From assembly GCA_030635405.1 (NCBI GenBank), contig DAOVZA010000112.1, positions 1-6,906 of the forward strand: a DNA stretch of 6,906 nt. The letters are read 5' to 3'. A model generated the notes under the pieces. The model made no database searches, was not told the DNA's origin, and worked only from the letters and a program-made list of their open reading frames with translations. Shown here piece after piece: positions 5,603 to 6,906 of this stretch (position 1 is the stretch's first letter; each line of letters opens with the position of its first letter). The position numbers were made by a program, and so were the translations under genes. This DNA comes from Desulfocapsa sp. (GTDB lineage: Bacteria > Desulfobacterota > Desulfobulbia > Desulfobulbales > Desulfocapsaceae).

Positions 5603-6906
5603 TTGCCTGCTCTAATAGATAAAAACCGCTGGAGTATTTTTTTACTCGTTGCTATCGGAGTGTTCCTCTCGACCATGGACAGTTCCATGATCAATGTGGC
5701 GCTCCCGTCTATTATGCGAAGTTTTGGGACAAGCCTGCCCCAAACGGAATGGGTCGTTTTGATGTATCTCTTAACGATAACCGCATCATTATTATTTTGG
5801 GGACGGGTCTCGGATACAATTGGCCTTAGGACAGTTTACCTTTCAGGGATGGTGGGCTTCACCTTCGGTTCTGTTTTTTGTTATCTCTCTGCAACACTCT
5901 TTCAACTTATTTTGTTTCGCTTTGTTCAGGCCATGGGGGCTTCCATGATGATGGCAACGGGGCCGGCAATTGTTAAGATGGTCTTTCCCCCGAATCAGTT
6001 AGGCAAAGCTTTAGGGCTTGTTGGAATCTCAACTTCAATAGGACTTATGATGGGACCGGTAATTTCCGGTATCCTGATTGAGAGCTATTCATGGCGACAA
6101 ATATTTTTGGTTACAGTCCCTGTTAGTCTCATTGCAAGTATTGCTGGCTGGACTTTGTTAAAACCACTTACTGCAAAACAACCCGAGGAGAATTTCTACT
6201 CTACCTTTGACTGGGCAGGTATTATTACATGGAGCGCCTTAATAACCGTGGTGGTTCTGCTATCAACCAATTATTCTGAAGTGTCAAAAACAATTGTTAT
6301 TACGGAAGCTTCAGCTTGTTTGATTCTTCTTGTGTCTCTTATGAAGATTGAGTTAGGGAAAAACAATCCTTTATTTCCATTATCACTCTTTAAAAAGCGA
6401 TCCTATTCAATTGCCATGTTTTGTGCAGCACTCTCATTCGCTGTACTTTTTGTTGTTCTGATCCTCATGCCATTCTACCTGGATTATGTTTTAGGATTAT
6501 CAGCCAGGAGCATTGGTTTGGTAATGATGGCTGTTCCAATAGCTGTATTTTTTGTATCGCCAATTTCAGGATATTTATATGATCGAATAGGAGCAAGATT
6601 CCTTACAACCAGTGGACTTGCACTTACTGCCATTGCGTTACTGCTTTTATGTTTTCTTTCAAGCCTCAGCTCACCTTTTGATGTTGCCTGGCGTTTGGTT
6701 GTTTTAGGTGCTGGACAGGCTCTCTTTCTTTCACCAAATAGTGCAATGGTGCTTAAAAGTGTTGGCCCAGACCAAACCGGAGTGAGTTCAGGCATGCTTG
6801 CGACTGCTAGAAATTTAGGTATGCTTGTTGGTGTTTCTTTGGCGGGATTACTTTTTGGGCTGATTTTTTCGAGGGTAAGTGGAGGGCTTGACTTGAAACA
6901 CTTCAG
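5603..6906 (+). CDS. MFS transporter, DHA2 (EmrB/QacA, 14-helix) type, 3' end cut off by window edge
   Basis: The frame is open to the right edge (434 codons plus two bases), giving a very hydrophobic inner-membrane protein. Helix 1 carries the DHA2 signature FLSTMDSSMINVALP (21-35) with its Asp at 26. Motif A follows helix 2 as GRVSDTIGLRTVYLSG (67-82), weaker than the usual GxLaDrxGrkr. RFVQAMGAS (106-114) is motif B-like, and the antiporter motif C spans GISTSIGLMMGPVISG (141-156). A second motif A, GYLYDRIGARF (323-333), marks the second half, and GVSSGMLATARNLGMLVG (393-410) is typical of the late helices. Family members export drugs or metabolites in exchange for protons; the substrate cannot be told. 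Relatives have ~460-510 residues, so little is missing. No ATG precedes helix 1: TTG 5603 gives a normal 10-residue lead-in (LPALIDKNRW) but has no visible ribosome binding site, while ATG 5675 would cut helix 1. The true start is uncertain. Confidence 0.85.
   Translation, partial: MPALIDKNRWSIFLLVAIGVFLSTMDSSMINVALPSIMRSFGTSLPQTEWVVLMYLLTITASLLFWGRVSDTIGLRTVYLSGMVGFTFGSVFCYLSATLFQLILFRFVQAMGASMMMATGPAIVKMVFPPNQLGKALGLVGISTSIGLMMGPVISGILIESYSWRQIFLVTVPVSLIASIAGWTLLKPLTAKQPEENFYSTFDWAGIITWSALITVVVLLSTNYSEVSKTIVITEASACLILLVSLMKIELGKNNPLFPLSLFKKRSYSIAMFCAALSFAVLFVVLILMPFYLDYVLGLSARSIGLVMMAVPIAVFFVSPISGYLYDRIGARFLTTSGLALTAIALLLLCFLSSLSSPFDVAWRLVVLGAGQALFLSPNSAMVLKSVGPDQTGVSSGMLATARNLGMLVGVSLAGLLFGLIFSRVSGGLDLKHF

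Overview
The window looks like chromosomal DNA of a Gram-negative bacterium of moderate to low G+C. It encodes two outer-membrane beta-barrel proteins with signal peptides and C-terminal phenylalanine, and a periplasmic FG-GAP/VCBS protein of a style common in Desulfobacterota. The overall look resembles Desulfobulbales or related sulfate reducers; that placement is an inference from protein style, not a measured match.

Left part (1-2242), all on the minus strand, in transcription order from right to left: a small outer-membrane barrel protein (2242-1691), a left-handed beta-helix (hexapeptide) acyltransferase (1627-1052), and a GT-B type glycosyltransferase of the COG4671 kind (from 919 off the left edge). 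The last two are probably co-transcribed and belong to surface polysaccharide or glycan biosynthesis. They share a reading frame and are separated by one TGA plus 132 open bases. Whether the small barrel gene belongs to the same operon is open.

Middle (2243-2519): a divergent intergenic region. It holds a candidate minus-strand promoter for the small barrel gene and, on the plus strand, an ATG-less reading frame (2316-2489) that looks like the tail of a decayed gene.

Right part, plus strand: a secreted FG-GAP/VCBS repeat protein with a CsgG/TolB-like N-terminal region (2520-4124); then a strong sigma70-type promoter, a structured leader of about 90 nt and a highly expressed porin-like gene (4296-5501), closed by a clear intrinsic terminator (5536-5570); then a DHA2-type (14-helix, EmrB/QacA-like) major facilitator transporter that runs off the right edge (5603-6906) and has no usable ATG at its N-terminus.

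Taken together this is an envelope-themed region: surface glycan synthesis, two barrels, a periplasmic propeller-like protein and an inner-membrane exporter. I see no mobile element, CRISPR array, tRNA or rRNA, and no convincing sign of an undescribed multi-gene system. The most unusual points are the porin leader (two hairpins and two ATGA-overlapping mini-ORFs), the decayed ORF between the divergent genes, and the in-frame acyltransferase/glycosyltransferase junction.
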